Assembly: GCA_036936605.1 (NCBI GenBank)
Contig: JAUPFV010000005.1
Location: 152,459,195-152,523,194 of the forward strand
Source: Limnanthes douglasii subsp. nivea
Taxonomy: Eukaryota > Streptophyta > Magnoliopsida > Brassicales > Limnanthaceae
Direction of reading: 5' to 3'
Length of the DNA: 64,000 nt
Shown here: positions 23,475 to 35,137 of the stretch, one piece after another
Position numbering within the stretch: the stretch's first letter is position 1
How the letters are laid out: each line of letters begins with the position of its first letter
Translations under genes and position numbers: made by a program
Notes under the pieces: generated by a model
The model's input: the letters and a program-made list of their open reading frames with translations, nothing else
What the model was told of the DNA's origin: nothing
The model's database searches: none

Positions 23475-24140
23475 TGCTGAAATTGTGTTCTTGTAAGAAA
23501 ATAAGAAAGTAAAGAGAATTTGTAGAGAGAGAAGGTGATTTAGAGTTCATAGTGTAATTTAATTAGTAAAATTGTATCTTTATTCATCGTCTTACGCTCT
23601 ATTTATAGGCGCGTAAGACTTCATCAATTGTAGTTTGTTACAAAATAGGGTAAATTAAATTGCATACCCTTATATTTACAAATAACACAAATCTCTTCTT
23701 ATAACCTTACAATTTATCTGAAATAATAAATAAGAACTAGAAATAACAAATAAGAACTAGAAATATTGGAAGTCATATCGAACGAAGACTACCAATTTCC
23801 AAATTCTAAATCACTTCGAATTTAAACCTCTCACCATCTTATCAAAATATTTTGCTTCAACACATAACATCTTCGAATGAAACCATATCCAAGTTTTCCT
23901 CAAATATAATCCATTCATTATTGCTTCAAAACTGCTAAGTTATACACTTACCATCTTTGAACAAAAACATATTTAGATTGTTTCGAATTTGAACCAGTCA
24001 ATATTATGTGTAAGGTCTCCTCGACTCCTCACTCAACCCTTTTAAATCTGCTCCGAATTCTCACGCGCATATCATTTCAATCATCTCTTTACAATGGTTA
24101 GAAATTTTTGGAATACTCTAGTATGTGTGCTCAATACCAG
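23475..24140 (-). mobile_element. gypsy LTR (3' LTR of the element ending at 30566)
   Basis: On plus it starts TGCTGAAATTGTG and shares with the LTR at 58888-59200 the order GTAGAGAGAG, ATTCATC(A/G)TCT, GTGTAAGACTTCATC, AATT-AGTTACAAAAT and ATAACYTTACAATTTAT. A minus-strand TATA box (CTATTTATAGG on plus, near 23612) fits the orientation. The right edge is uncertain; TACCAGTAGG near 24137 may be the LTR/PPT boundary. Confidence 0.55.
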
Positions 24141-25074
24141 TAGGTCTGACAAAGTACAAGTGTTACAATACTTAGTAGGTTATCGTTTGACGGTTCTTTA
24201 ACAGCTGTCAAACAAACCCTTCACCTTCTCTTCCCATTTCCTCCCCCAATAACCATCATCAACTCTTCAAATTATTCTAAAAGTTTTCTCTCTCTTAACA
24301 CTTTCACCATTCTTCAATAAATACTTCATCATCAACTATTTTCATTCCTCATTCAAACTTTTAGAGAGAGATAGAGAACAACTTATAAACCTTTTTTCAC
24401 AATCGTTTTTCACCAGAAAATCCCACTTTCCCGATTTTTTTCCAACCTTTTATAAACTAATTTGAAGGTTCTTATTTGCTTTAGTTTATAAAAAAAACCA
24501 TCATCCACCAAAAAACCAATCTTTGGTATTTACGACTATATGTGTATTAGCAAAAGAGCTGCTGAATATCGGCTGCTGGTGTAATAGGAAACTCTTCCAA
24601 GCTTTCAGTCCATACCACAGTTTATGGTAACTTCAATCCTACCTAAAACTATCTCAAGAACTTCAATTCTATCCAGAATTATCTTGGGAACCAAAGTTTA
24701 TCCAAGTCTATTCTTTACACCTGCTCACCAAAACCCTCATCACAAACACCACTTTGAAGTCCTTTTCCAATACTTTCTGATTCCACAATAATTCCTCCTC
24801 GAAGTAATCGTAAAGAAACACAGAGAGTATCTTTTCACAAAGAATCATAATAATCTTCCTCACCTATCAATACTGAGCCACCTCAATTTCGCACAAAGAA
24901 ACACCACGAATTCAACTTGAGACTCATCATTCCAAAATCTTTCCTCTAAAAAAGAAAATATTTGTAGCTATGTGAGACTTCAAAGACAATAATACTCCAC
25001 AAAGTATTGCTCAAAATACCACAGAGAATTCTATTTTATCTTTTTTTCTCCCGAAGGAGATTTGTGAGACCAAC
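24141..25074. promoter_or_regulatory. leader region of the antisense ORF
   Basis: A long CT- and CA-rich stretch without ORFs lies between LTR and ORF start. It is rich in TTCTCTC/CATCATC words as in plant 5' UTRs, and AATAAATACTTC near 24317 is a weak TATA candidate. It is probably promoter plus 5' UTR of the ORF that follows. Confidence 0.35.
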
Positions 25075-27509
25075 ATGGAGTCACAACAAACTCCTTCGAA
25101 AACCCAAAATCAAAATGTAGCCTCGAGCTCAAATCGTCCTCAACTGAGAGATGAAAATTCTGAAGAAGAAGGTGATTCAAAGGAAAAGATACAAATAAAT
25201 TCTAATGTTGAAGCTATAGGAAGCGGTGCTGCTTCTGAAACCGAGGATGATACTTTGAAGAAAATGCCAAAAGAGAAGAAAAATAAAGTACCAATTGAGC
25301 TTCCTGAAGATGTTGTTGCCACTCTAAGTGTAAATTTAAAACCAGTCCTCCTTGAATTTATCATGTCGCTGAAGAATTTTCCATATGACTATTACAATCA
25401 AGCTCTTGCCGGACGTCTAAAGAAACAATGGGGACTGCCGGATAATGTAGTACTTCAATTTCCAGAGTCAGAAGAGACTCATCTTTTATGTGGAGTAAAT
25501 GAATTAGTAGTCTACACCGAGATCATCAACTAGGGACTTAGGTTTCCACTAGAACCCATGGTTGTGGAGTACTTCGAACTCCTCAACCTATGCCCCACTC
25601 AGGCAAGCCCAAATTTGTGATTCACCCATATCTCTATAATTATGACTTTGAGGCTAGGCTAGATTCCTCTTTCCATAAAAGATTTCATTGCAATGAAAAG
25701 TCTGTCAAAGAATACAGTCCTATTTTTCTACTATCTCACCCTTAAAAATGACTTCAAGATAATTGATGACCTCCTCGAAGCTGATAAGTCTTGGAAATAG
25801 AGATTTTTCTTTATTTCCGGGGCATGTGAGAACGACAAAGAAATTTTCGAGGATAATCCCTCAAAACTCAACCTTATTTGGATAAGTAATAGTAAGTTAA
25901 TCGAACTTTTCACTTTTGTATTTTATATTTCAACTTTTTGTTTTACATATTGTTTATTGCATATATAAATTTTGAGAAGGTATAAAGCCCGTAAGAAGAC
26001 AGTCAAATAGATTTTTGCTCCACTATCGATCTGGAATACATTGGCAATGAATTCCACAATACTTTTATTCCCATCAATTTTGTCACCAGTCATTTATATA
26101 AAATCTTCCCATAAGTTTTCATTTACGATAAAGAACTAATGGAGCCCCTAAACCTATATGATACTGTGAAAAGATTATTAGCACCTAATGTGAAAGTCAT
26201 ACTCCCAGTTCGTAATCGATCTTAAAGTTACTTACCCACAAAGAAAAAGGGTAAAAATAATAAAAAGGTGCAAGCTCTTCGAAAATCCAATACCACGGAG
26301 AAGACAAAGGCAACCTAAAAGGAAAAGAAACGAAACAAACCTCCCCACAATTGAAGAAGGAATCGAGGTTGAACCCTCTCCGAAGAGAAATAAGATCGTT
26401 GCTTCCAAAAAGAAGAAAACATATTCAAAAACTTCTACAAGGACTTCAAAGGAAAAAGTCGATGGCCTTGCCTCGAATTTAAATGCAAATATCAAGGAGA
26501 CGAAAGAAATTAAGTTGACATAACCCCAAGAGAATAAAAACTTCATCAACAATTAGAATATCAGTGAAGATAAAATTCAATATCTGTATAATGATATGGA
26601 CCTTGAAGTTCAACGGATCCAAGAAACACTTAGACAATTTACTGATCATGCGAGCGCACCTATTCTGCCAAGTTCACCATCAACTGCTCTTAGGCCTTAT
26701 GGAAATCCTCATACTCCTTCACTCCTCTTATTATACCTATGAAATGTCATTATGAAGAGGTAACATATATTCTTCAACCATTATAGAATCTTGAGGAAAC
26801 AAAAAAAACTTTGAGCACATAAATTACGGCTGCTCGAAATAAACTCAAGGCTATGGCTAAAGATATGATTCGATACAAAAAGAATGTCGCATGAGAGAAA
26901 CAAATGAGAGAATTTTTTGGTCGACAAATACTTCATCAATTTCAAAGTTTCCAAGCTGATAGGTCAAAGTTCATAATCAAAGCAACCCATCTCAAAAGTC
27001 ATATGCGAGTTATTCATGAACAAGAAATAACCATTCTGAAGACTTCTCAACAGGCTGAGCTAACTGAGCTCAAGGCAAAACATGCAATGAAAATATGTGA
27101 GGACAAAAAGAAGTACTCATCTCTTCAAAAGTCTTTTAACAAAAGTGAGTAGGAAAAGAAGAAGTTAACTGACGAATTATCATCACTTAAGGCGAAATTC
27201 AAGGAGCAAAAAAAACTTGATGTAGAAGACGTCAAAACTGAATGTGGGTTAGACACCCTTGCTGCCATCAAGAATACCGAAGAGCAAAAAACAATTACTC
27301 TGCTTCGTGAATTTTGTGCAGCATTTCTAAAATTAAATTTGTCATGCATTTGAAAATTAATTCATTTTGATAATCGTCCCACTGAAGCTTTCGAACCTAT
27401 ACTAGCTGAATCCTCCGAAGAGATCAACTCAGAAGAAGATGAGGACGGTTCTTATTAAGAAGAAAATTCTTTTGAAGAAACCTCAGACTATTCTTCTACT
27501 GAAGATTAA
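25075..27509 (+). pseudogene. antisense ORF of a Tat/Ogre-like gypsy element, copy D
   Basis: ATG at 25075 opens a 152-codon stretch: an acidic/Lys-rich N-terminus, then a PF04195-like start (GLPDNVVLQFPESEETH; ELVVYTEIIN), a stop at 25531, and in-frame continuation GLRFPLEPMVVEYFELLNLC. Broken sequence follows to about 26900. Then comes a long coiled coil (26904-27350, MREFFGRQILHQFQSF, QEITILKTSQQAELTELK) and an acidic Ser/Glu tail ending near 27509. It is plus-strand while this element's gag and integrase are minus. It is the longest and best preserved of the four antisense ORFs. Function unknown. Confidence 0.6.
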
Positions 27510-27808
27510 GAATATTGAGAATACATCTTTTGCATTTGTTGTTTTTATTTTTGTGTTACTAAACCACTAGTTGTTGTTGGTGACCCATTTTTTGTGAATG
27601 CTTAACCACTTAGCATTCAAACTCAAACTTTGTAAGACCAATAAATAGGTTTTAATGAACAAATATCTTCTCTATCTTTCAACGATTTACCAAATTTTTA
27701 TTATATTGTGAATAATTTTCACTTTAAATCATTATCTTCGAATCCCAGTTTTACTTAAATACAGTAACTCCTCATGTTTAACTGTCTTTTCAACTTTATA
27801 AATAAATG

Positions 27809-28130
27809 TGTAGTACCTCGAATAAGAATAATGTTTTTAAAGAGTGTTCACACCTTGAATAAAAATAGTTCCTTTAAAGAGCGTTAACACCTCGAATAGA
27901 AATATTACATTGAAAGAACGTTAGCACCTCGAATAAAAATGGTGCGTTAGCACTTCAAATAAAAATGGTACATTTAAAGAATGTTAGCATTTCAAATAAA
28001 AATGGTGTGTTTAAATAATTTTAGCACTTCGAATAAAAATGGTGTATTTAAAGAGTGTTAGTACCTCAAATATGATTATTTTTTCGAATGGTGCTTTTGA
28101 TAAATGTACAACACTTCAAATAAAAATACT
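27809..28130. repeat. ~43-bp minisatellite between antisense ORF and integrase
   Basis: About seven imperfect units of the form TTAGCACCTCGAATAAAAAT + GGTGTATTTAAAGAGTG. The position between the 3' end of pol and the antisense ORF parallels the arrays at 40-300, 6235-6640 and 35138-36030 in related elements. Confidence 0.85.
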
Positions 28131-28389
28131 TATTCTTGGTCAACTGCCTCAAAGATGATCAGTCTTTGATTAGTTACCAAAATAATTTAAACACTTGTTA
28201 TAAAAAACAACCATTGGCCAAAAAAGAATTTTATAATATCCTTGAATGTACACGTGACACCTCGTAAAAACCTTAATGGGCCAACATGATAGGAAATAGT
28301 ATGCCATTTATCCATAAAATTTCAAAAGACAAAAAATCACTCCCAATACAGTTTCAAATGTTCTATATTCCAAGGATGTTTAAGTAATC

Positions 28390-29345
28390 TGCCCTGTTCA
28401 TCATGAAGGCTATATGTACCCGACTTTATTCATTCCACTATCACATAAGGACTCTTCCAATTTGGGGCCATCTTTCCAAGTCGCTTGTCATTTATATGGG
28501 GAAATACTTTCCTCAAAAATTTATTACTTATTCTAAAACTCTTCTGTATCACCTTTAAATTATAGCGACTCCTCATCAAAGTTTGATATTGAGTCAAATT
28601 TCAAATGTGCTTTAACTTTTTTCTCTTCGATCAAGTCTAGGTCTGTTCTTCTCGTCTCTTCATTTAACACTTCGAAATAATGAAGAACTCTATAAGATGG
28701 TAAAGTAGATTCTATAGGGCTTACAACATCCATACCATACACCAAAGCAAAATGAGTTTCTTCAGTAGCTTCTCTAGAAGTCGTACGATAAGCCCACAAC
28801 ACCTTTTGCAAATAGTTAGGCTATTCTCGTGCAGCACGTATTAAATTTTTCTTTAAACCTTCCAGAGTAGACTTATTAGCTACTTCCACTTGAAAGTTTT
28901 CTTGGGGGTGAAAATTTGTATAAAAACATTGCATAATACCTCTTAAAGCGCAAAAAAAAATCATTTCTCTGTTGTTAAATTGAGGACCATTATCTATGGT
29001 AATTTTCCGAGGGACTTGAAAGAGACAACAATTATTGTTCATAATAAATTTAATAACATTCTTGGATTTCCTACCTGATAATGGTTCATCTTGATCCCAC
29101 TTCAAAAAATAATCCACCGTCGTGATAATCATTTGACGCCATCTAGAAGGCATATGCAATGGACCTATTAAATTTATTCCCCATCTATAAAAAAGAATGA
29201 CTTCAGATATGGAAGTTAGCGGCACTACTGGTTTGTGAATATAATTGGAAACATGTTGACAAGTATCACAACATCATACTAAAACTTTAGCATTATTCAT
29301 AATCAAGGGCCAATAATAGTCTACCAACAAAACTGTCCAATTTTT
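28390..29345 (-). pseudogene. gypsy integrase (first catalytic Asp lost)
   Basis: Minus strand from 29345: part of the HHCC zinc domain (CCDTCQHVSNYIHKP), then the core. The first catalytic site reads WGINLIGPLHM, with Asn where WGxDLxGPL is expected. The second is intact in ITIDNGPQFNN, and the Glu is present in FQVEVANKST. The C-terminal region follows ([36 protein letters not shown]). Stops at about 28818 and 28558 and the Asp-to-Asn change make it inactive. At its N-terminal edge the sequence jumps directly to gag. Confidence 0.85.
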
Positions 29346-30566
29346 ATGATAGCCATGATTATTAGTTCCTTGCCTCGAATTTTTCTATACAATACTTGAG
29401 TCATTAGGGCTCCACACGTTAACGCTCTCATTTTTTTTTGTTTTATTTGGCAGATCACCTGGTAACAATCATTGTCTAAAAGCGGCCATGACAACTAGCT
29501 ATTCACAATCATCCAATCCCGTTTTTGTTAACACAAAACACCTTGTATAATATTTCAGTTTTTCATCCATAGTCTGCTTACACTGTATTATCTAATCGCA
29601 ATTAGCTCGCATTTCTTTGCTTCCCACGAACTGTGTTCGGAAATCTGTATAAAAGTCCGTAAAGTTGGTAATATATTCCCTCAGAATTTTAGTATACAAC
29701 TTCAATGCAGTGCCCTTGAAAGTCTAAGAGAATGCTCTGCACACTAGTTTTTCATCATCTTCAAAGTTCATCATATAGTTTTTAAATTGTTCGATGTGAT
29801 CATCAGAGTCTTGCATCCCATCAAACTTTTCGACCTTGGAGATATCAAAACGCGTCGGAACGGAAATGGACATAATCTCACCAGAAAAATGAGATTTTCT
29901 CCAATCTAGTCCTTGCATATACTGGTTATCTCCTCTAGTTCCATAACAACATACAAATTCTAATATGCTACACCTATGTACTGCTTAGATGTGTTACCTT
30001 CATACTAAACAGTATCCCTCCAGATTACGAGGTTCACTGTATTTCTTTGATTTATATTCTTTGCGTGATTTCTGATGCCTACTTTTATCTCCTTTTGAAG
30101 AATCCTGACACTTCCTTTGCTTAAACAATTCTCCCTTAGATGCTGATCTATCATATTCGTCATCATTGGATGTTGTGTATCGATATTTATCTTTCTTTTC
30201 TTTTCGTGAAGTACGGTGTTTTTTATCAGACTCAAAATATGCTTTCTTTCGATCGATTTGAATCAGATAAGCTGTGTACGACTGATCATATTGATTTTCC
30301 AATTCAATTTTCTCCTCAACCTGTCATACTTCAGACCTCAGCCTACTTAACTGAATCTGATGTTCTCTTTGAACGTATTTATCATTCAGCACAGTTATCT
30401 TGTCCAACAATTGATTCATCTGATTTTCAATATCAGAAATATCTCGTTGTGCCGGAATTTGACTGTTTTCCCTACTTTCTTCTCCGAGTAAATCAGATTT
30501 CAATACCCTTGCAAACTGTTGGATAAGTTTCATGATTTTTATTCTATACAGATTAAAATTCAACAA
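29346..30566 (-). pseudogene. gypsy gag, joined to integrase by a PR-RT-RH deletion
   Basis: N-terminal coiled-coil segment at 30566-30324 (DISDIENQMNQLLDKITVLN, KYVQREHQIQ), a basic Ser/Lys/Arg-rich stretch at 30302-30000, and the gag core at 29918-29724 (FDISKVEKFDGMQDSDDHIE, FEDDEKLVCRAFS). It is close to the gag at 57865-58822, and comparison with that element places a deletion of about 3.4 kb (protease, RT, RNase H) at roughly 29330-29350. Frames are broken. Homology ends near 30580, just short of the PBS, so the 5' LTR is missing. Confidence 0.75.
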
Positions 30567-30580
30567 TTAAAGCTCCCGAA

Positions 30581-31629
30581 AAATGTAAAAAAAGTAATTA
30601 CAACAAAAGTCGATGACCATAACGTCCGTCTAAAGTCTCATACACTAAACTGACCAAGAATATGGAAATTATTTATAAAAAAAACAAAGATCACTATCAT
30701 ATATCAAAAGTTAAAAAGAATTACAAAGACCTTAGATAAGAAGGATAAAGGTAAGTTTGAAAAATTTCATAACGATAGATGTTATTATATATAAAACATG
30801 TTTGGTGAACAAAAACTTACAAAGTTTGTAAAAAAGAAAGATGGATACTCATGTGGAGGTGACAATGACCAATACCAATCATCAAAAAGTGGATTGTCTT
30901 CGTATGTTACTCTCAATTATCTCGATATGCTTAATGTTAGATCATAATCATCTCCTTTTTCTAAAACATGAAGGATGGGTGGAAGACATAAGTGAAGATT
31001 GAGGACTACTTTGATACACGGGGTATACATGGGTGACCAACTGCGATTTTAATATGTATTAGTCATTGGACTCTTATAGTACTAAAAAATTGTAAATATA
31101 ATCTCTAGTGAAGAAAAAAATATCAACTGTATAAACATATAATAGGTTACATAATATTTTATATAAAAAAACAAAACAAATAATAAATCGTTTTAACTTT
31201 TTATTCTATCAAATTTTGATAACCGGACAAAAAAATAAAAAAAATGCATCAATAATTTTTTTAAAAAAGATACTAATAAATATTATACTAAACTACAAGA
31301 TATCAATCATTTTTTTTATCTTATTTGAAAGATATTGATATACTTTAAATTTAAATTTATTTTATTTTTAGAGTAAATTATCGAAAATCAATCGGTAAAC
31401 ATTATAAATATTAATAACTACCAAGAATTTTAAATTTAACAATTACCACCCGTAACATAAATATTTTCAACAACACTCCTAAACATACAACACACATACA
31501 ACCTTAACAATTAGTTATTTTTAACATTAAAACTCTGTATCTTTCAACCCTAACTAAAAAAAATTAAAAACACACACATGTTTTTTATTTTTTTACAAAT
31601 AAACAAAACGAAATTTATGGGTGATATTT
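30581..31629. other. AT-rich spacer, no gene seen
   Basis: No ORF above background and no recognised repeat until about 31370, where sequence belonging to the repeat family of 31630-33010 begins. Confidence 0.5.
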
Positions 31630-32800
31630 TTTACCATACTCAGTTTGCACCCAAATTACGCGTATTTTCGCAACCCAAACATATTACAATGTCTTTTTAG
31701 AAAACAAGTTTTTGTCTACACAAAAATGCATATGTTTTACCAACTACAAAAATTTAGTTGTTGCACACCTAGTTAGCACTTATTTTTAGAGAACAAGTAT
31801 TTGTTTTTCACACAATCAGACTTATATCACAACCAAAAGTCATATTTAAGCAACTATGTTTTCTCTATTTTCGCAACACACTTGTAGCAAATTACGCAAC
31901 TAGAACAACGCTATTTTTTTGGCATCCCAATTATGCCTAATTTTACACCATGAACACATTCAAAATTTTCTTTTTTTTAAATAAGTTTTTTCAACAGAAA
32001 GATGCACATATTTTAGCAACTATAAAAACATTAGTTGTTTTACACTAAATTAACGTTTATTTTTACAAAAAAAATTATATTTTGAGTTTTCACACAATTA
32101 AACTTATTTCATAACCAAAAGTCATATATATATATATATATAACAGTTTTATTCTTATTTTCGTAACACATTTGCACATAATTACCCAACTAGAAAAAAT
32201 TGTTTTTTCACACCCCAATTATACCTAATTTCGCACATGAAACGTAGTCCAATTTTTAAAACAAGTTTTTAACATAAAAATAGACATATTTAGTAACTAA
32301 AAAAATTTAGTTGTTTCACACTCAATTAACACTTATTTTCACGAAAATATTTTTTTTTCACCCAACCAAACATATTTCATAATAAATAAGTCCTAATTAC
32401 GCAACCATTTTCATCTTATTTTTGCAATACATGCACTTAATTACACAACTACAATTTGTTTCCCAACCAAATTACAAATAATTTCGCACCCATAACATAT
32501 TCATTATATATATATATATATAAAAACAAGTTTTGTCAACACAAAAATGCACATAAATTCGCAACTACAAAAAAATCTAGTTATTTCACACCCAATTAAC
32601 ACTTATTTTCACATTAAACACGGTGTATTTTGTTTTATATTCACATACTCATAATTATTATGCAACCCAATTACAAATAATTACCCAACAAAATAAATTA
32701 AAAAAGATTCCCAAAACTATCTTTCATGAATCTAGTTTTGTTCGTTTAAAAAATAAAACAAATTGTATTTGTGATATTTTTTGGAGCTATGGTTCGAAAG
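31630..32800. repeat. tandem array, ~275-bp unit, about 4 copies
   Basis: The marker GCAACTA(C/T)AAAAA-TTAGTTGTTT recurs at about 31737, 32017, 32291 and 32560 (spacing 280, 274, 269). Each copy has the same order: ACACCCAATTAACACTTATT, CACAAT-AAACTTATTTCATAA, TTTTCGCAACACA, ATTACGCAACTAGAA, CCCAATTATGCCTAATTT. It is diverged but unmistakable. A related, shorter array with the same right flank lies at 59490-60200. Confidence 0.8.
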
Positions 32801-33045
32801 GAATGATATTTTTTTAAACAAAAACCAGGAGAGAGATCAAACAATTAAGAGTATATTGGTATTAACAAAATATTTAGATGGTTATCGGTACTTAAGCTCT
32901 AAAACCAGGTGGTTATCAGTATTTTTTCAAATCTTCGATGATATTTCACTAATTTTTTGATTATAAATAGTTATTGGTAGATTATCCTTTTTTTTATAAG
33001 GTGACTATCATTTTGGTACCATAATACTTTCAAATTCTGTTTTAG
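32801..33045. other. right flank of the repeat family
   Basis: GGTGGTTATCAGTATTTTTT and AGTTATTGGTAGATTATCC are matched at 60085-60195 beside the second array, so the flank belongs to the same dispersed repeat. Confidence 0.5.
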
Positions 33046-33320
33046 GTACCCACAATAGATGGGTTTACAACAAAATAGTTTCACTATGAAAAGGTAAGCT
33101 GAATTACTATATTAGTAGTTTAAAAAGTTTTAGTAGTTTTTTTACAGTTTAAAACTATTTGACAGTTTTAAAATTTTGATTCAAGCTTTAATAGTTATAA
33201 CAATTTTATATCAAAGTACTATAAATAGTATGCATATATCTAACATTTATATAGTTTTTTTTTGCAGATCATTGACGACCTTCAGTCTAAAGTTAAAGAG
33301 CTCTAAGATTTTCTTAAATG
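33046..33320 (+). pseudogene. 5' exons of the Ulp1/C48 gene (split by a retroelement)
   Basis: TTTTAG|GTACCC (33046) opens and AAAAG|GTAAGC (33093/33094) closes a short possible exon. TTTTTTGCAG|ATC then opens a second exon at about 33269 reading IIDDLQSKVKEL. A retroelement sits at 33326. If it and one target copy are removed, the frame runs on into KLKTLQELAKDPLFTDSKK beyond 39664, so both sides were once one coiled-coil exon. Stops (33304, 33319) show decay. The assignment to the protease gene rests on adjacency and frame. Confidence 0.5.
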
Positions 33321-33325
33321 TACAT
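33321..33325. other. target site duplication TACAT (left)
   Basis: TACAT directly before the left LTR, matched by TACAT at 39660-39664 after the right LTR. Confidence 0.9.
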
Positions 33326-33730
33326 TGAAGAGTCTTAAGAATGCTCAGGGGTGATTTTGTGATACGAAGATCTTTTTGTGTCAAAGAAGCCGTAATCCTT
33401 TGTTTAGAATCTTTTCAGAGAGAGAAAAAGAGAATTAGGTTAAATAGAGAGAGGAAGTAATATTCTATTCATCCCTGGATCTGTGAAGAGTGTGTGGTCC
33501 TTTTATAGTACAATCGTGGGTCCCACACGCTTTAATTCCTGATTATTACACTTTTGGTCCCTATATCTTCTCTTCCTCTCATTCTAGCTATTTCTTTAAT
33601 GGTCTATACAATTTTCCCCTAACATAATTTCCTCTTTACATTTTTCTCCTATCATACTTCTTCTTTACAATTTTCTCCTGTCAAACTTCTTCTTTACAAT
33701 TTTCTCCATTTCTTTTATTCTTCCTCATCA
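33326..33730 (-). repeat. 3' LTR (left copy)
   Basis: Plus-strand text TGAAGAGTCTTAAG...TTCCTCATCA. A minus-strand TATA (CTTTTATAGTAC on plus, about 33500) serves the element's orientation. It includes three short repeats of CAATTTTCTCC near its left-reading end. Confidence 0.92.
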
Positions 33731-33748
33731 GTAGCCCCCCAGTCCTAG
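33731..33748 (-). other. polypurine tract
   Basis: Plus GTAGCCCCCCAGTCCTAG is minus CTAGGACTGGGGGGCTAC, directly 5' of the 3' LTR. It is the same motif as at 4106-4121. Confidence 0.85.
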
Positions 33749-34066
33749 TAAAAATAGTTTTATTGGGACTGTAAAGAAGTCTCTATTGCCTCCTTGAACA
33801 TTTCTTCTTCAAAGAACTTTTCCTCAACCGCAAAATTTCCTCCTCGAAAATGCTTTTAGACCAATACTTCAAATGCTACACACCTCTTCGAAAAAACATC
33901 TATTCGGAAAAAATCCCTTGGAAAATAAACTACTTTTATCTTATAATTACCAATAGCCCCCCAATCCTTGCAATGTTTTAGGAAGGATTGGCTCAAGCCT
34001 TAGTAATTTCTCATCAAAATTTGCTGTGCCAACATATCACATATGTGGAAATGTTATGATAAGACA

Positions 34067-34818
34067 TTGCAAGGATTGAATATACTCCTTTCTCTGCCTC
34101 CCCTGCAAATTTCTCTGCCTCCTGCACCATCTTTTCAACCTCATCTTTGGGTAATGTACTTGCACCAGTAATGGTGATGTCCTGTTTCTTCCCTGTACCT
34201 TTGTCGATAGCAGTAACTGAAAGAATGCCATTGGTATCTATATCAAATTTGACCTCAATCCGTGGAACCCCACGAATAGTAGGCGGAATACCATCCAGAC
34301 AGAAACTCCCAAGAGATTTATTATTCCTCACAAACTCTCTCTCGCCTGAGAATATATATCGTATTTGACCCAGATCTTCATTAATATTCAGTGATCTGCA
34401 CTGGAATCTTGATCCAGAGCTTTTGTCAAACATATGTGTGTCTCCGATCATGAAATACGACTGCCCCAGCGGAACTAATTCCATTGTAATATAAAGAGAG
34501 ATTGAGATCCTGGAACACAATGATAGAACTCAAAAAGGAGAAAAATATTCCCGTATGGATCCCATAAAATTTGTATGTTTTTCCTTTAGCGACTTTCTCG
34601 CTCACCACTCTAAGTGGACTCACAGCGTATCTCGACAGCCTGGGGTTTTGACACTGGAGCCTCAAGAAAGCGGAGTTTGGTGAACCGAACATGGTGGTTT
34701 TGGGGCCGAAAAAGGCAGTTCGAGGAGGAGTATCAGTCTTGCCTCTGGAATTCTTGGTTGATGAAGAAGAAGATAACCCAATTCCTCCAAACACATTAAT
34801 TTGAGCAGCGGAAGCCAT
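34067..34818 (-). pseudogene. stromal Hsc70 (cpHsc70) fragment with internal deletion
   Basis: ATG at 34818 opens MASAAQINVFGGIGLSSSSS, the chloroplast transit peptide of stromal 70-kDa heat-shock proteins, through RYAVSPLRVVSEKV (about 34590). Unrelated sequence follows, so the entire ATPase domain is missing. At about 34350-34090 the substrate-binding domain reappears: [66 protein letters not shown]; it ends before the lid. The family normally has about 700 residues; this keeps perhaps 200. A 5' UTR-like CT-rich leader precedes it (34819-35060). It is captured inside the retroelement, in sense with it, and cannot fold as a chaperone. A transit peptide with a short new tail remains open for 130 codons. 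Confidence 0.88.
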
Positions 34819-35137
34819 TTTGATGTCTCCCTAAAAAACAATGAAAACTACAAATTAAAAGAATTAGAGAGACAGTATTGAATCAAAGAAACGAGCTAGG
34901 AAGAGTGAGTGAGTGAGAGAGAGAAAGAGAAGATGAAATAAACCCCGAAGAAGTTAGAAAGAACTGTACCCCCTTTCGTATTTTTTTTGTGTATAAGTCC
35001 TTTTAAGACGATTTTTGTAGCCCCTCGAATTCTATGGGAAGATATGTCTCCTCGAATTTTCTTGTATGCCAGATTCTGAAATATCAAGTATGTAATTTTA
35101 ACAATTTGTCATATTAGCCTAAGTGTTTTTCATTTTG

